Shown: one piece after another, positions 10,269 through 20,300 of the stretch | Layout: each line of letters opens with the position of its first letter | How positions within the stretch are numbered: the stretch's first letter is position 1 | NCBI GenBank assembly: GCA_023231475.1 | Contig: JALJEE010000056.1 | Coordinates: forward strand, 1 to 29,860 | Source: Seison nebaliae | Lineage: Eukaryota > Rotifera > Pararotatoria > Seisonacea > Seisonidae | Reading direction: 5' to 3' | DNA length: 29,860 nt | The notes under the pieces: model-generated | What the model was told of the DNA's origin: nothing | Databases searched by the model: none | The model's input: only the letters and a program-made list of their open reading frames with translations | Made by a program: the position numbers and the translations under genes

Positions 10269-11416
10269 CTATGATCGATTATGACGATTACCTTCACCAC
10301 GTTTCGTTTTATCTTTAAACTCATCGAAATTTCTTTTCATATAAACTCCTTTCTCATCATAATCATCATTCTCTTCATCTGATTCACGTAATTCACTTTT
10401 TTCAATCACTTCATTTTCATCCGGTTCTCTCACATAAACTTCCATTTCTTTCCGATGTCTCCTCAACATCTTCTCCTTCTCCACATTATTCTTCTCATTT
10501 TGTTCAGTCGCCATTCGTCCTTGGAGACCATCATAAAATTGATCAACCGTTTCCGTTGGACGTGCTGGATATCCCAATCCGAAAACTTTCCCAATTTCGT
10601 CTTCCCGTTTAATTGTTAAAGTTTTCATCGGTTTCACCGGAATTTCTCTTTCTTTCCTCATTATTTCTTCTCTTCTTTCATTCGTTATCGACAAAATTTG
10701 AAGTTCTTCAAACAAATTTAAAATGTTTTGACAAATTTCATTCTTCCACTTTTTCACACACTCCAAATAGAAATCTCGACGAACTTCATCTTCGATCTTA
10801 TTCTTAAACTTATTAATTGGAAAATGGAAATTGACTGAAAGAAAAGACAAACCTTTTCTGGAGAGATTAATTCCTCATAAAACAATTTCTCATTTAATTC
10901 TTTCAGTTTCTTATCGATTTGTTGTTCTCTTTTAAAAAATTGAACTTTTTTCGCTCGATCGAAATATTTCTTTAAATTCCTACTGATTTCTTCATCCTTT
11001 CCATTATTTTTCATAAATTCTAAAATTTTAATTTCATCTGAATTCAACAAATTAAAATCATCTAATAATTCGAAGAAGATCTGATGATATTTGATGATGG
11101 AAGTTAAATTGACTTTCCTAAAATTCTTTATTTTCTCAATATCCTTCTCCCCATCGTCCAACATCACCAAATTGAGAAACGAAGAAATTATTGGATAAAT
11201 TAGTAAATATCTTATCTCTTTCGTCGACATATCATCAATATCTTCCGATTCTTGGAAAATATGAATTTCAACCAATTCACTCTCTACCTTTTTTGCTTTC
11301 TCCAAATAATCTTTGAACAATTCCTTCTTCTTCACTTGTCCGTTACTCACTTGAAGTTGATAATACCAAATCTGATCAAACTTCTCACTGATACTCTTCT
11401 CATTCCAATCTCCCAT
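10269..11416 (-). CDS. IGBP1: IGBP1 / alpha4 / Tap42 phosphatase-binding protein
   Basis: Two exons, 10853-11416 and 10269-10808, with a 44-nt intron (GTTTGT...AATAAG) in phase 0, giving 367 residues; human IGBP1 is 339. The N-terminal helical (TPR-like) domain includes DMSTKEIRYLLIYPIISSF, matching human STDLKYLLVPAFQG. KKVQFFKREQQIDKKLKEL and DFYLECVKKWKNEI follow the family pattern. The C-terminal signature KTLTIKREDEIGKVFGLGYP, then PTETVDQFYD, and the end GEGNRHNR (human GYGNRQN) are diagnostic. Family knowledge: it binds and stabilises catalytic subunits of PP2A, PP4 and PP6 and acts downstream of TOR. It is the upstream partner of an operon-like pair with CCDC124. The promoter side faces the KSR-like gene 1.8 kb away. 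Confidence 0.94.
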
Positions 11417-13239
11417 TCTTTTTCTTAATTTGTGGGGGAATAAATTAAATTTTGATAGAAATTTATTGATAAACTTAAATTTTGAATCAACTTCATATAT
11501 TCGATGTGATTACAAACTTCAAATAACTGATAATTTAAATATATATCCATCACACTTTTCTCAATTGCTTAAAATATCCATTAGAAATATTTTTTAGAAA
11601 TAATTTTTATAGTTCATAGTTAGAAAATGTTTAAATTTAAACTAAACGAATTATACTATAATGTTATTCTGTAAAGGTATCATCATATGTATTGGATAAT
11701 ACTACTATAAAAGACTTAAAAGATTTAAGAATTAACATAGATTTCCCAATTATCCATGAAAAATGATTGAAATAACTTCAAAAGAAAACAAAATTTTTTT
11801 AAAAATAATAATTTATAATAAAATTTAAGTACGGTACTTCCGAAGGAAATATGAGAATTCTGTCAGTTATTCAGTCCAAAATAAAAATATCCTTCTTCTT
11901 ATTCGATGAAGAATTAGACTTTATATGCATCTATAAATAATATACTAAATATCCGTCAATAAAATGCAATTGAAAAAAATTTCTAAATTTTTCGGGGGAA
12001 TTTTCTGCTCTGAGGAATTTTCTTACAAACAACTTGGACAAACAGACATGACAGATGATGTTCAAATACTATTCATTAACATCAACAGTGAATAGACAGA
12101 TAAGAAGTTCATGAAAGTAGTGAAAATGTTGAGAAACTATTTAGTTCAGTATATGGAAAGTTTATATTAAGAACTTTGGATTCTGGTTGGTAATCGTTAA
12201 TAAAACAAAACTAATATGGTGTAATTTTCTAATATTTTTTTCTGACAAATATTTAAGTAGTGAATTTTTTTTGGAACAAATTCGTCAAATCGTACCCATG
12301 TCAAGAGTAGTATGAATAATATATTATAATATCGATTTGACTTGATAATATTAGTATATTAGTATTGTTTACTTTCCGATTGAGAGGCTACAGATACCGC
12401 TTTGTGGAAGAATTTGAGAATGAGAACTTGATTAATAGTCAAACAAATTGTATAAGGTTAAAATGCTTTCAATGACTCAAGGTCTTTATCCAAAATGACA
12501 TAGTTACAGATGATGATGTCATAGGAATAATATATAACAATAAGGAGTATTATGATATGGAGCGAGCAAGGGAGGAGGAGAGAGAGAGAAAGAGAGAGAG
12601 AGAGCGAAGGGGAGAGAGACAGTGCGAACGTTCTCCTGGGATGAATAACTGACTCATGCGTTGCTTCTTTTCCCGACGATAACAATTGGAGAAAGCGACT
12701 TATTATGAGCGAAATTTATTTGTATATTTGTTTTCCTATTGAAATTTATGGAAATTAATTTGAGAGAACGAACTTTCGTTCCTATCAACGAGAAACTAAT
12801 CGAATATCAATGATTCTTTTAATAGAATTGATAATGTTAATGACGATGCCCTTTCTTTCCATTTTCCTCGTTGACGTGTTTCTTCTAATTCAACTCAAAT
12901 TTTTTATGAATAAGAAACAAAATTAATAATTCCTTTTAGTAGACGTCTGAATGATTGGGAATTAATCGTAAAAAATATACTCTATTCATTTTGTAAATAT
13001 TGGAGAGAAATTGACTGTTTCTTTTTATTGTTTGTATACGATTAATACAACATTATACTGTATCAACCTACCTCCATTTTGCTTTGTCGATTAAAAAATA
13101 TTTTTTTACGGTCTATTCATCAACAACAACAATCATCGTATTTAAATTCTTGCTTTGGAGTGATTAAATGAAATTCAAATTATCCGATTATTTTCCTCAT
13201 CTCAATTCCAATGAATTTGTTACTGTTTGATTTTCAATT
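11417..13239. other. 1.8-kb intergenic between divergent IGBP1 and KSR-like genes
   Basis: AT-rich with no convincing exons. It holds the promoter of the IGBP1-CCDC124 unit at the left and of the KSR-like gene at the right, plus a GA-rich low-complexity tract. If KSR has upstream exons, they would have to be here, but none was seen. A TTGACAG acceptor-like string overlaps the KSR start codon region. Confidence 0.45.
12556..12622 (+). repeat. GA-rich simple repeat
   Basis: A purine tract of GAGA/AGAG units about 65 bp long, interrupted by a few other bases. The minus-strand frame through it, reading Ser-Leu repeats, is a by-product and not a gene. Confidence 0.85.
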
Positions 13240-14670
13240 ATGTTGACAGACGGAAGATTACAATATTATTCGTTTGATCATTGCTCTTCTCAACATCAAT
13301 GGATTACGAAGAATTTTCGTAGGTGTACGATATGCAGACGATTCTCTCTTCAACCATTCACCGACATCAAATGTTATCAATGTGTTCGATGTAATAGTAA
13401 AGTGTATTGTAATGAATGTCGTATGAAAGTGTCGTGTATTTATGATAACGATACTGATTCCATATCAAATCAGTCTCTCGATTTATTAGAACATTCGAAA
13501 ACGAACGCCATTAACCAAATGACGATTATAAAGAAGAAGAAACGTTCAAAGAAACTGGCACACATGTCTGCTGCGAGACAAGGTTGGATAAACAGTGTGA
13601 AAAAGAATCGTTTAACGAGTACAATTAATACGGATTTCGAACGATCAATCGAAGAAATCGATAAATTATCTCGTCAACTTTTCTGGTTGCGTGGCCGATT
13701 TGCAACATTATATAAAGCTGATAATTATGGAAAGAAGATTATTCGGAAAGTTGAAGTGATCGACAAACGCTTCCATAACGATGCGTTCGAAAGGGAATTG
13801 TTCGATTCGAGAATTTGTGAGAAATTGAGAAAGATTATTTTCCTTCGTCATCCCAATCTAGAGAATATTTCCGATATCGCTTACCGTTTCCCACATTATC
13901 GCATATGTACTCCATATCTACAACGAACATTAGAATCTCATTTACACAATCAAATTGGTAATAATCAAATGAATATCAGAATCGAGAATGATATCATTAT
14001 CGAAATATGTCGAGCGATGGCATTCCTCCATATGAATTCCATTACTCACAAGAACTTGACGACACGGAATATCTTCTATCAGAATGTCGGTGACCAACAT
14101 ATCACCATCACAGATATCGGTTTGTTCACATATAATCATCTCGTAAAATTACCAATGGCCGTTGAGCGAGTATCGGTACCAATCCGTCACAAATGGCTAC
14201 TATATCAGCCACCGGAAATATTAAAGAAACTACGCGTATTTAAGTTCCCCGAACGATATTATGGGAACAATCCGGAGACATATAACGTATTGAATTCAAT
14301 GAGGAATAAACATGATGTACTTAATGACTATCCGCATTGTCAATATCGAAGTATCGTCGCTGAAAAGATACGAGAAGTCGACGGATTATATAATTCGAAG
14401 GAGACGGACGTATTTGCATTTAGTACGGTTCTTTATGAAATCATTTATAAGAAGTTCCCATTCGATACTCACTATCCGATAGCGAATGAAAGTCTTTTAT
14501 GGAAACGAGCTAATGGTATATTGCCATCATTTGAATTTGATCACCTGTCTTCCGACCGTCTAATCTATCTCCACGAACTGATACTCAAATGTTCATCAAT
14601 GTCAAAAGAGAAGAGACCTTCATTCGATGAGATTACCGAAAGTTTACAGAGAGGCAATCTTCATCTTTAA
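13240..14670 (+). CDS. KSR: KSR-like pseudokinase (kinase suppressor of Ras)
   Basis: A single 476-residue frame. Residues 19-66 form a divergent C1-type zinc finger (H19, C29xxC32, C45xxC48, C51, C57xxC60, C66). Residues 150-475 are a kinase fold resembling KSR/RAF. The glycine loop is reduced to LRGRFATLYKA, with R169 where kinases have the beta-3 lysine, as in mammalian KSR. HRD becomes HKN (270-272) with LTTRN following, DFG becomes DIG (292-294), and WLLYQPPEI parallels the KSR WLCYLAPEI. VFAFSTVLYEI and KRPSFDEI mark helices F and I. Loss of both the catalytic Asp and the beta-3 Lys predicts no phosphotransfer and a scaffold role in Ras-RAF-MEK-ERK signalling (family knowledge). Unlike human KSR1 it lacks the N-terminal coiled-coil/SAM region; this is a short form, or upstream exons were missed. 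It is intronless, unlike most neighbours. Confidence 0.85.
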   Translation: MLTDGRLQYYSFDHCSSQHQWITKNFRRCTICRRFSLQPFTDIKCYQCVRCNSKVYCNECRMKVSCIYDNDTDSISNQSLDLLEHSKTNAINQMTIIKKKKRSKKLAHMSAARQGWINSVKKNRLTSTINTDFERSIEEIDKLSRQLFWLRGRFATLYKADNYGKKIIRKVEVIDKRFHNDAFERELFDSRICEKLRKIIFLRHPNLENISDIAYRFPHYRICTPYLQRTLESHLHNQIGNNQMNIRIENDIIIEICRAMAFLHMNSITHKNLTTRNIFYQNVGDQHITITDIGLFTYNHLVKLPMAVERVSVPIRHKWLLYQPPEILKKLRVFKFPERYYGNNPETYNVLNSMRNKHDVLNDYPHCQYRSIVAEKIREVDGLYNSKETDVFAFSTVLYEIIYKKFPFDTHYPIANESLLWKRANGILPSFEFDHLSSDRLIYLHELILKCSSMSKEKRPSFDEITESLQRGNLHL

Positions 14671-14720
14671 TTATCTTATTCGATTCTCCCACTCATCCTT
14701 CCGTCCCCTCCACTCGACAG

Positions 14721-14873
14721 TTAATCCGGTAAATTGTTATATTTCTTCATATCGACAACGAATTGAGCTTTCTCATATTTCTTCATTTCGAAAGTAACAT
14801 CTGATTTCCAATCATCCAACAGATCGAAATGATTCATCTCAAATTTCATCACGATAACCACAACCGATAACAT
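14721..14873 (-). CDS. possible terminal exon or small ORF, convergent with KSR
   Basis: A 51-codon frame with coding-like codon use (HFDLLDDWKSDVTFEMKKYE then AQFVVDMKKY) ends in TAA 50 bp from the KSR stop. It starts either at ATG 14873 or at an upstream splice acceptor (AATTGAAAG or AATTTGAG). The acidic and aromatic helix-prone sequence is not what random AT-rich DNA gives. It may be the last exon of the gene whose first exon is proposed at 15371-15422, but the joining exons could not be settled. No family was recognised. Confidence 0.35.
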   Translation of the reverse strand: MLSVVVIVMKFEMNHFDLLDDWKSDVTFEMKKYEKAQFVVDMKKYNNLPD

Positions 14874-15370
14874 TCTTTCAATTGATAAATGATCAAATCA
14901 AAAAGAAATTAAATATATAACACAACATTCAACTGATGCAATCCACCTCTTTTTTATATTCTTTTTTTTTTCGAATAATATATATAATACTCTTCTTCAT
15001 CAATTCTCCATATCTAATACGGATATCATGTCTCTAAAAACAAATGATATTTCTTTTCTTACTCAATAAATTTTTTGTACTGATTATTAAACAATTCGAT
15101 TTATAAGTTATGTCAAAGAAGTAATTTTCATTAAGAATCATTTCATTAGGAAAAGATACGAATGTGAATTGGTGGAGAACAGTTTCCTTAAATAATTCTC
15201 AACATTTTCAACTTAACTCTTGTACGTGTAATCAAAGAAGAATAGATTGTGAAAGTACTTCCAACTGGAAAACCTTTTAAAGAATTATTCGCTTCGAAAT
15301 TTTTAGAGAAAACTAGTATTCACTTTATGTCCATCCATCTATTGTTGATTGATTGTTTTTTTTTCTTAAC
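14874..15370. other. interval with unresolved minus-strand exons
   Basis: If the minus-strand exons at 14721-14873 and 15371-15422 belong together, this is intronic DNA. A possible internal exon follows the acceptor GTTTTCCAG near 15268 (reading GSTFTIYSSLITRTR before a GTTAAG donor). Phase could not be carried convincingly to the last exon, so this stays tentative. Confidence 0.25.
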
Positions 15371-15422
15371 CGGCGTCATCATCGTCATCTGATGGAGAAT
15401 AACGCCTCCCTATTTCATACAT
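15371..15422 (-). CDS. possible first exon, divergent from the 15471 gene
   Basis: ATG at 15422 begins MYEIGRRYSPSDDDDDA and meets a donor-like G|GTTAAG at 15370. The composition (Arg/Ser then poly-Asp) resembles real exons here, and the GTTAAG donor fits the local GTT preference. Left unspliced it would stop one codon later as an 18-residue peptide. It lies 48 bp head-to-head from the plus-strand gene starting at 15471, a plausible bidirectional promoter. Confidence 0.3.
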
Positions 15423-15470
15423 AATATATCATATTTAAGTACTATGAGAGTATGGTATAGTTGAGGGGGA

Positions 15471-16085
15471 ATGGTCGAGGCGATTCGACTCGCAAAGCAG
15501 AGAGAAGTTGTAAGAAAACTATAAAATTGGAAACGATAATAAAACGATTTTTTGTGGATGCTATCATGTAAAGTGATGAATCAAAAAATTCAATTATTTT
15601 CCATCTAATAAATCTTCTCTACCACAAACAAGAAAGTAACGATAAGTTTAGGGTAAATTTTCTTTTGGGTTGAACTTTCTCAATTTTCTTCTGGGTTGAA
15701 CTTACAGTTGTTAGTTAGAAAATCGATCTTCCTGGATCAGTTCGTCGTCGATTAATGGAACGCGTTCTATGAAACAGAATAATGAAGGAAATTTAATTGA
15801 GAACTCAATTTGGGATATTAGACAACTGTTGTGTGAATATATGCGGAAGTATAATTTTGATGAGAATCATGGTCGTCAACCTGAACAACTTTATTATTTT
15901 TATTGTCATATTTAGTTCCAGTTCAATTCTCAATTTATGACATGAAATGGGAAGTTAGAGAATTGTTTATAAAACAAAAGAATGATAAGTATTCGATGGG
16001 AGGGGAGGAAATGGTGAGGAAGAGCGGAAATGGTTTTAGACCTTTGTCCTCAATAAAGAAAAGGAAAGACCCTCCAAACACATGA
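15471..16085 (+). CDS. small three-exon gene, unknown product
   Basis: Exons 15471-15509, 15715-15871 and 15916-16085 keep phase and give 121 residues. The start reads MVEAIRLAKQREV and is followed by a GTAAGA donor. The second exon starts after GTTAG and includes SIWDIRQLLCEYMRKYNF. The third follows a clear 44-nt intron (15872-15915, GTCGTC...ATTTAG) and reads FSIYDMKWEVRELFIKQKND with a basic tail (SSIKKRKDPPNT). Codon use is like that of the confirmed genes. The 205-nt first intron is long for this window and contains an imperfect 26-bp duplication, so the first exon is less certain than exons 2 and 3. There is no signal peptide or TM segment and no family was recognised; it is likely a small nuclear or cytosolic protein. 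Confidence 0.55.
15662..15703 (+). repeat. imperfect tandem duplication in intron
   Basis: Two copies of CTTYTGGGTTGAACTT lie at 15662-15677 and 15688-15703, a 26-bp period, just before the acceptor of the small three-exon gene. Confidence 0.7.
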
Positions 16086-17723
16086 AAGTCGTTAAATACA
16101 TTGGGATCACAACGAGTTAACGATAGATAGAATTGTTTATAATTGAGAGGTTTGTAAGGCATTGTTGATAAGCAAATGAGCAATAAGGAAATGAGAATTC
16201 TTCTCAAACTCAAATATTTTACGTTTAATTTGTTCAACATTGCTGGGTGCCGACATACCTCTATATGACTATCTCATCAATGTAACTGATGTCTAATTTA
16301 TATGAGAGGAAGATAAAATATCGATAACGAAGTATTAAGATGGATGTAACTGAATGAACAAATTGAAAGGAATCATCATTTGGTAATTTGAATGATTACA
16401 CGTAATATTCGAATTCAAGTCAAATTTTTTCTATTACGCTTGTTGATGTAGGATGAGCGCCAAATGATGTTAAATTTAGTGTGAAGACTTCATTGTAAAG
16501 CTTCTTCCTTTTAACACCAACACGTCATCCAACTTTATTAGTAATTGAACTCATGATTTGAACGGTTCACGTCGAAATTGAAGAATGTGATACTGACAGG
16601 ATAAAACGTAAACATGCATCATCATTACATCGACTTCCGCTTATTACTTATTCGTTCCGTTGGATTAGCTCAATTCACATTATCATTCTTTATTGACATC
16701 ATCTAAATAAATAGATGATATCTCTTTGAGAAGAAGGAATATTCCAATGAATAAGGCCTTCTCACCGATATACGTCTTAATTCACAATCCAATTCCTTCT
16801 TCCAATATTTATTCGTCCTTTCCTCTCCCAAATTCTTTCTGGTTCCGTCTAATTTTATGCATAATATTTGCATACCCATCGATGAAAATGTGCGGTAGGA
16901 AAATATTTATTTTAGATATCTTCTTCGTCCCTCGTCTCATTTCTCAGATTTCGGAGAGAAGTAGTCGATTATTATGTGGAATATTCTATAAAAAAGAAAT
17001 CAATATATTCGAACAACTTCTTATTGTGGCAAGAGAGGAGGCTACCAATGTTTGAGGATGAACATGTTTCTTCACTTGTCGAAAGAGGAAGAAATATTTT
17101 AATCAGTTCTGCCACTACTGCTATTACCACTTGTTCGAATGTCAGTTCTGCTAACTAACTGACTAACTAACTAACTAACTCACGATAGTTACTATATCCA
17201 AAAAATAATAATAAATATAATATTTACCAACTAACTTTATCTTCTTTTCGTTAGTTAGTTACGATTTTAATCATTACGTAACATTTATTGTCATTTGTCA
17301 TTTATGTTCTCTTCCTTAACATCTGGTTTGATTATACGATGCGAATGTTCGAGAAACATATTATTTCATTATCCGGAACATAATTGGATAATTCTCCATA
17401 ATTTTCACCTTGATTCTCTTATCTCGCATCTCATTTATCTGTTTCGTCAACTTCTGTCTTTCAATCTATTTCTTTTATCATTCCCATCACTCTCAGACAT
17501 TAGAATCAGTGAGAATTCAATCTAGTCGTTATCATTCCTTTTTTATAGTCATTCCAAATGACTTATTCGCGATTGATTAGAAATTTCCTTCCATTATTCC
17601 TATTGATTTTCTCATAATTTATTGAGAAATGACAGATTGTTGTGGTGACTTCATGAATTATAGATGGACAATGTACGATATAAAATATTTTCATTAAATA
17701 TCTCGAGCACACCTGCTGAGTAA
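16086..17723. other. 1.6-kb interval without supported genes
   Basis: No multi-exon structure or strong frame is visible. Frames at 16726-17055 and 16976-17158 (+) overlap each other, have AT-driven composition and no recognisable domain, and are not called. The only clear feature is the CTAA repeat near 17151-17260. Confidence 0.4.
17151..17260. repeat. (CTAA)n tract with inverted (TTAG) copy
   Basis: CTAA tetramers run from 17151 to 17180 with one interruption (CTGA). A further CTAACT is at 17231-17236 and the inverse GTTAGTTAGTT at 17250-17260. The outer tracts can pair to form a hairpin with a loop of roughly 70 nt. Confidence 0.7.
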
Positions 17724-17966
17724 ATGGCAAATATATTACAAATATCTCTTCTTTTCTCGCACTCACATTGTCTTCTCATTTCCATAATTTCATCATCATT
17801 ATTCCATTTGTTCATTATGAAAATGGACGGTTATCAACAAATCACCAACTGTACTAACTATGGAAAGGAGAACTGCCATGTCCAACTACGAAAACTTGTA
17901 GAAGAGATTGATGAAAATCTCTTATCACGTAATCGGAATATGATTAAACTCAATCTCTTACGATGA
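17724..17966 (+). CDS. candidate small signal-anchored protein
   Basis: An ATG-initiated frame of 80 residues. A hydrophobic segment (LLISIISSSLFHLFI) covers roughly residues 17-31, followed by a hydrophilic part with two Cys (NCTNYGKENC) and a charged helix (VQLRKLVEEIDENLLSR). The second half has coding-like composition. It could be a secreted peptide precursor or a single-pass protein. There are no dibasic cleavage sites typical of neuropeptides, no homologue was recognised, and chance cannot be excluded. Confidence 0.3.
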   Translation: MANILQISLLFSHSHCLLISIISSSLFHLFIMKMDGYQQITNCTNYGKENCHVQLRKLVEEIDENLLSRNRNMIKLNLLR

Positions 17967-18611
17967 ATATGTAAATATGAATAAGTAGCTAGTTGTTATG
18001 AAGTGAAACTAGGTTTCCCTTTAAAACTAACTTTTCTTCTTTTACTTTCCAATAAAATCGCGGCTAGTACAAAGTCTCCGATCCTCGTTAATACGAAAAT
18101 ATTTTTTTCATCTTCTCAAGAAGAGATTCGCCTGTATCTTCTATCGAATGTTAAAATGAAAACAAATAACTGTTTGAAGAGAAATGAGGTGATCCATAAG
18201 TTTCTTCTTTTGTCTCACTAAATTAGACATTAAATCAAGAATATTGTCGATAAATATTTATCGAGTTGACATATCATCCATCTACTTCATGATGATGGTG
18301 ATGATCGCCTAATGCTATTTTTTTGTTTATCGATTATCATTCTAATTGTTTTTTCTTTTTCGATCTATATCGATTGAAATATGTTCAAAAAAAAAGTTCC
18401 GTTATTTACTTTGCTTTTTTTCTCCAATTTGTTTCAATTCGACTAATTTGATGTAATATTATATATATCTATGACTTCAAATTTCTCATTGTCAACAGCT
18501 GTCCACAATTCCAATTTATTGCTTTTGTTTGAGTTAGTTTTTCTTCTACGGATTCATTTCTTTCCTTATTTTTTCTTTCTTTAAACTATTATTCCTATCA
18601 TATTGACGATG
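17967..18611. other. AT-rich interval, nothing supported
   Basis: A frame at 18003-18221 (+) lacks an ATG start. No repeat, RNA gene or exon chain is evident. Confidence 0.35.
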
Positions 18612-18885
18612 ATCGAAAATGAAATGAAACGATCATTCTCATTATTAAACATAAACAGATGTGTCTTCCTCACTTACTGTTCTCTTCGTTTCTTCTTCTT
18701 ATTATTCTACTAGAGAATTCAGTAGTTCTACCACTTTCCGATGGTATCGTCCAGAAATTTACGATTCGAATCAACTCGATCACCAACTCTTTACATAGCG
18801 ACGAAAATTTTTCAATCGACTCCTCCAAATGAGGAAGTGCAGCGAGTGTGAAATGAGTGAGAAGAATGGAGGTTGCAGACAAGAG
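18612..18885 (-). CDS. candidate exon with signal-like start and strong donor, incomplete gene
   Basis: A minus-strand frame reads LLSATSILLTHFTLAALPHL, like the end of a signal peptide. It continues through a Cys-containing helix (SIEKFSSLCKELVIELIRIV) and a basic end (RIIRRRNEEN) to a near-perfect donor GTAAGTGAGG at about 18675. No ATG is in frame; a TAACATAG acceptor sits just upstream, so the start would be in another exon near 18970-19030. Splicing to an acceptor (ATGATAG) about 80 nt downstream would end the protein after 15 more residues. Family unknown; the structure is inference. Confidence 0.3.
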
Positions 18886-20300
18886 GACTATGTTATTTGA
18901 TAAGTTCTCATTTATTCATCGTAATCACGAATTTCGTGTATTTAAACATTCCATACACCCAATCGACTTACAAGTTAGAAGGAAAAAGTAGGACAGGTTT
19001 CTCCTCCACTTCTCCGTTTCCCATTAGAGGTCATCCGCCCTATATATGTATTCCCATTATTTGTCTGTGTGTGGAATGTGTCTATGTCACTCCATCCACT
19101 CATACTGCCACCGCAAATATTTTCTTTCCCTAAACTTTCTCCATAAACCTTCTAATCCGATTCACAGTCTTCCGCCAACATCATTTTTCTCTTGTTAACT
19201 GACGAACAATCTGATTATCGTCATTAACACCATAACAATTTATTGTTAGTGCCTTCGAATTATGTAGTCGACATACTCACTTACCAAATTATTCATCCAT
19301 AAAGTAAATGAAGTAAACATGAATTTTAAAAGTGTTGAAATAAATTCGTTCCATCAATAATTATTTGCAACTTATCCAATTTTCATATGGGAAGAATATA
19401 AAACACAAATGTTATGGTCATTAGGGAATATTATCATCAACTTATTATCTTCGTATAATTGATGAAATGCAACTTCCTAACATATTCATATCAAATTAAG
19501 TTTATTATGTAATTTTTTGTTAGAAATTAATTGGTAATATTTCCACTGGGACATAGACAAATTAATATAATATCGATATCAATTATTATAAATTAATAAT
19601 AATAATAGTTTTTCTACTAAAATATTTATTCTTGATAAAATTAATTCTAATGTCGATAAAAGTTTCTTGTAGAAAAGATATTTATAATAAACGAAGTTAT
19701 AAAATTTATGTAATCAATTATATAATGAATACATGATTCCGATTCAAGTATTGAAGATGTCCACTTAAATAATGTACAAAATGATATAAGAAATATCTTG
19801 AAAGAAACTGTACTCTATCCATCATCATGATCTTTGGAAGAAAAAGATCAGATGAAAAGAGAAGAAGTAGAAGTAAATAAAATGACGATAACTATTTTAA
19901 AAAAATGGAGACATTGTATGGTGCAACATTTGACCATGAGAATCAGCCAATTCTCTATTAATTCCATTTCAACAGAAGTCCTACAAGGCTCTTCGATACA
20001 TACATGTACATATTTGTGATATTTATTTAAAGAAAAATCTTTATTGTCCATATTGACGACCGTGTAAGCACATACGTATACGAATCTTCTTTCCTACATC
20101 TGCTTCAAATCGACAGCAATCACAATACTCTACCAATAAATTAGTCATAATAATGATAGAGAAAATATCATATTTTAAATATGTCCATGAACTTCAATTT
20201 CTTTAACATTTTTTTACATTCATTCTTCTCATAGAATTCTATTGGAATTAATTCATTTAATTCATTCGAATTTTATGCTGAACAATTTCGATCGAGGCAA
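18886..20300. other. 1.4-kb interval upstream of the 913-residue gene
   Basis: AT-rich and largely featureless. Overlapping frames at 19834-20019 (+) and 19848-20051 (-) and one at 18873-19133 (+) show no coding character. The right end should hold the promoter of the 20301 gene. Confidence 0.4.

Noticed and set aside
12458-12685. Minus-strand frame with Ser-Leu repeats
   Set aside because: It is produced by the GA-rich tract read in antisense, with no other coding character.
16726-17158. Two overlapping plus-strand frames as genes
   Set aside because: They overlap in different frames, have no domain or signal, and their composition is as expected for AT-rich DNA.
17151-17260. (CTAA)n array as a CRISPR or satellite
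   Set aside because: It is a plain tetranucleotide microsatellite with no spacers and few copies.
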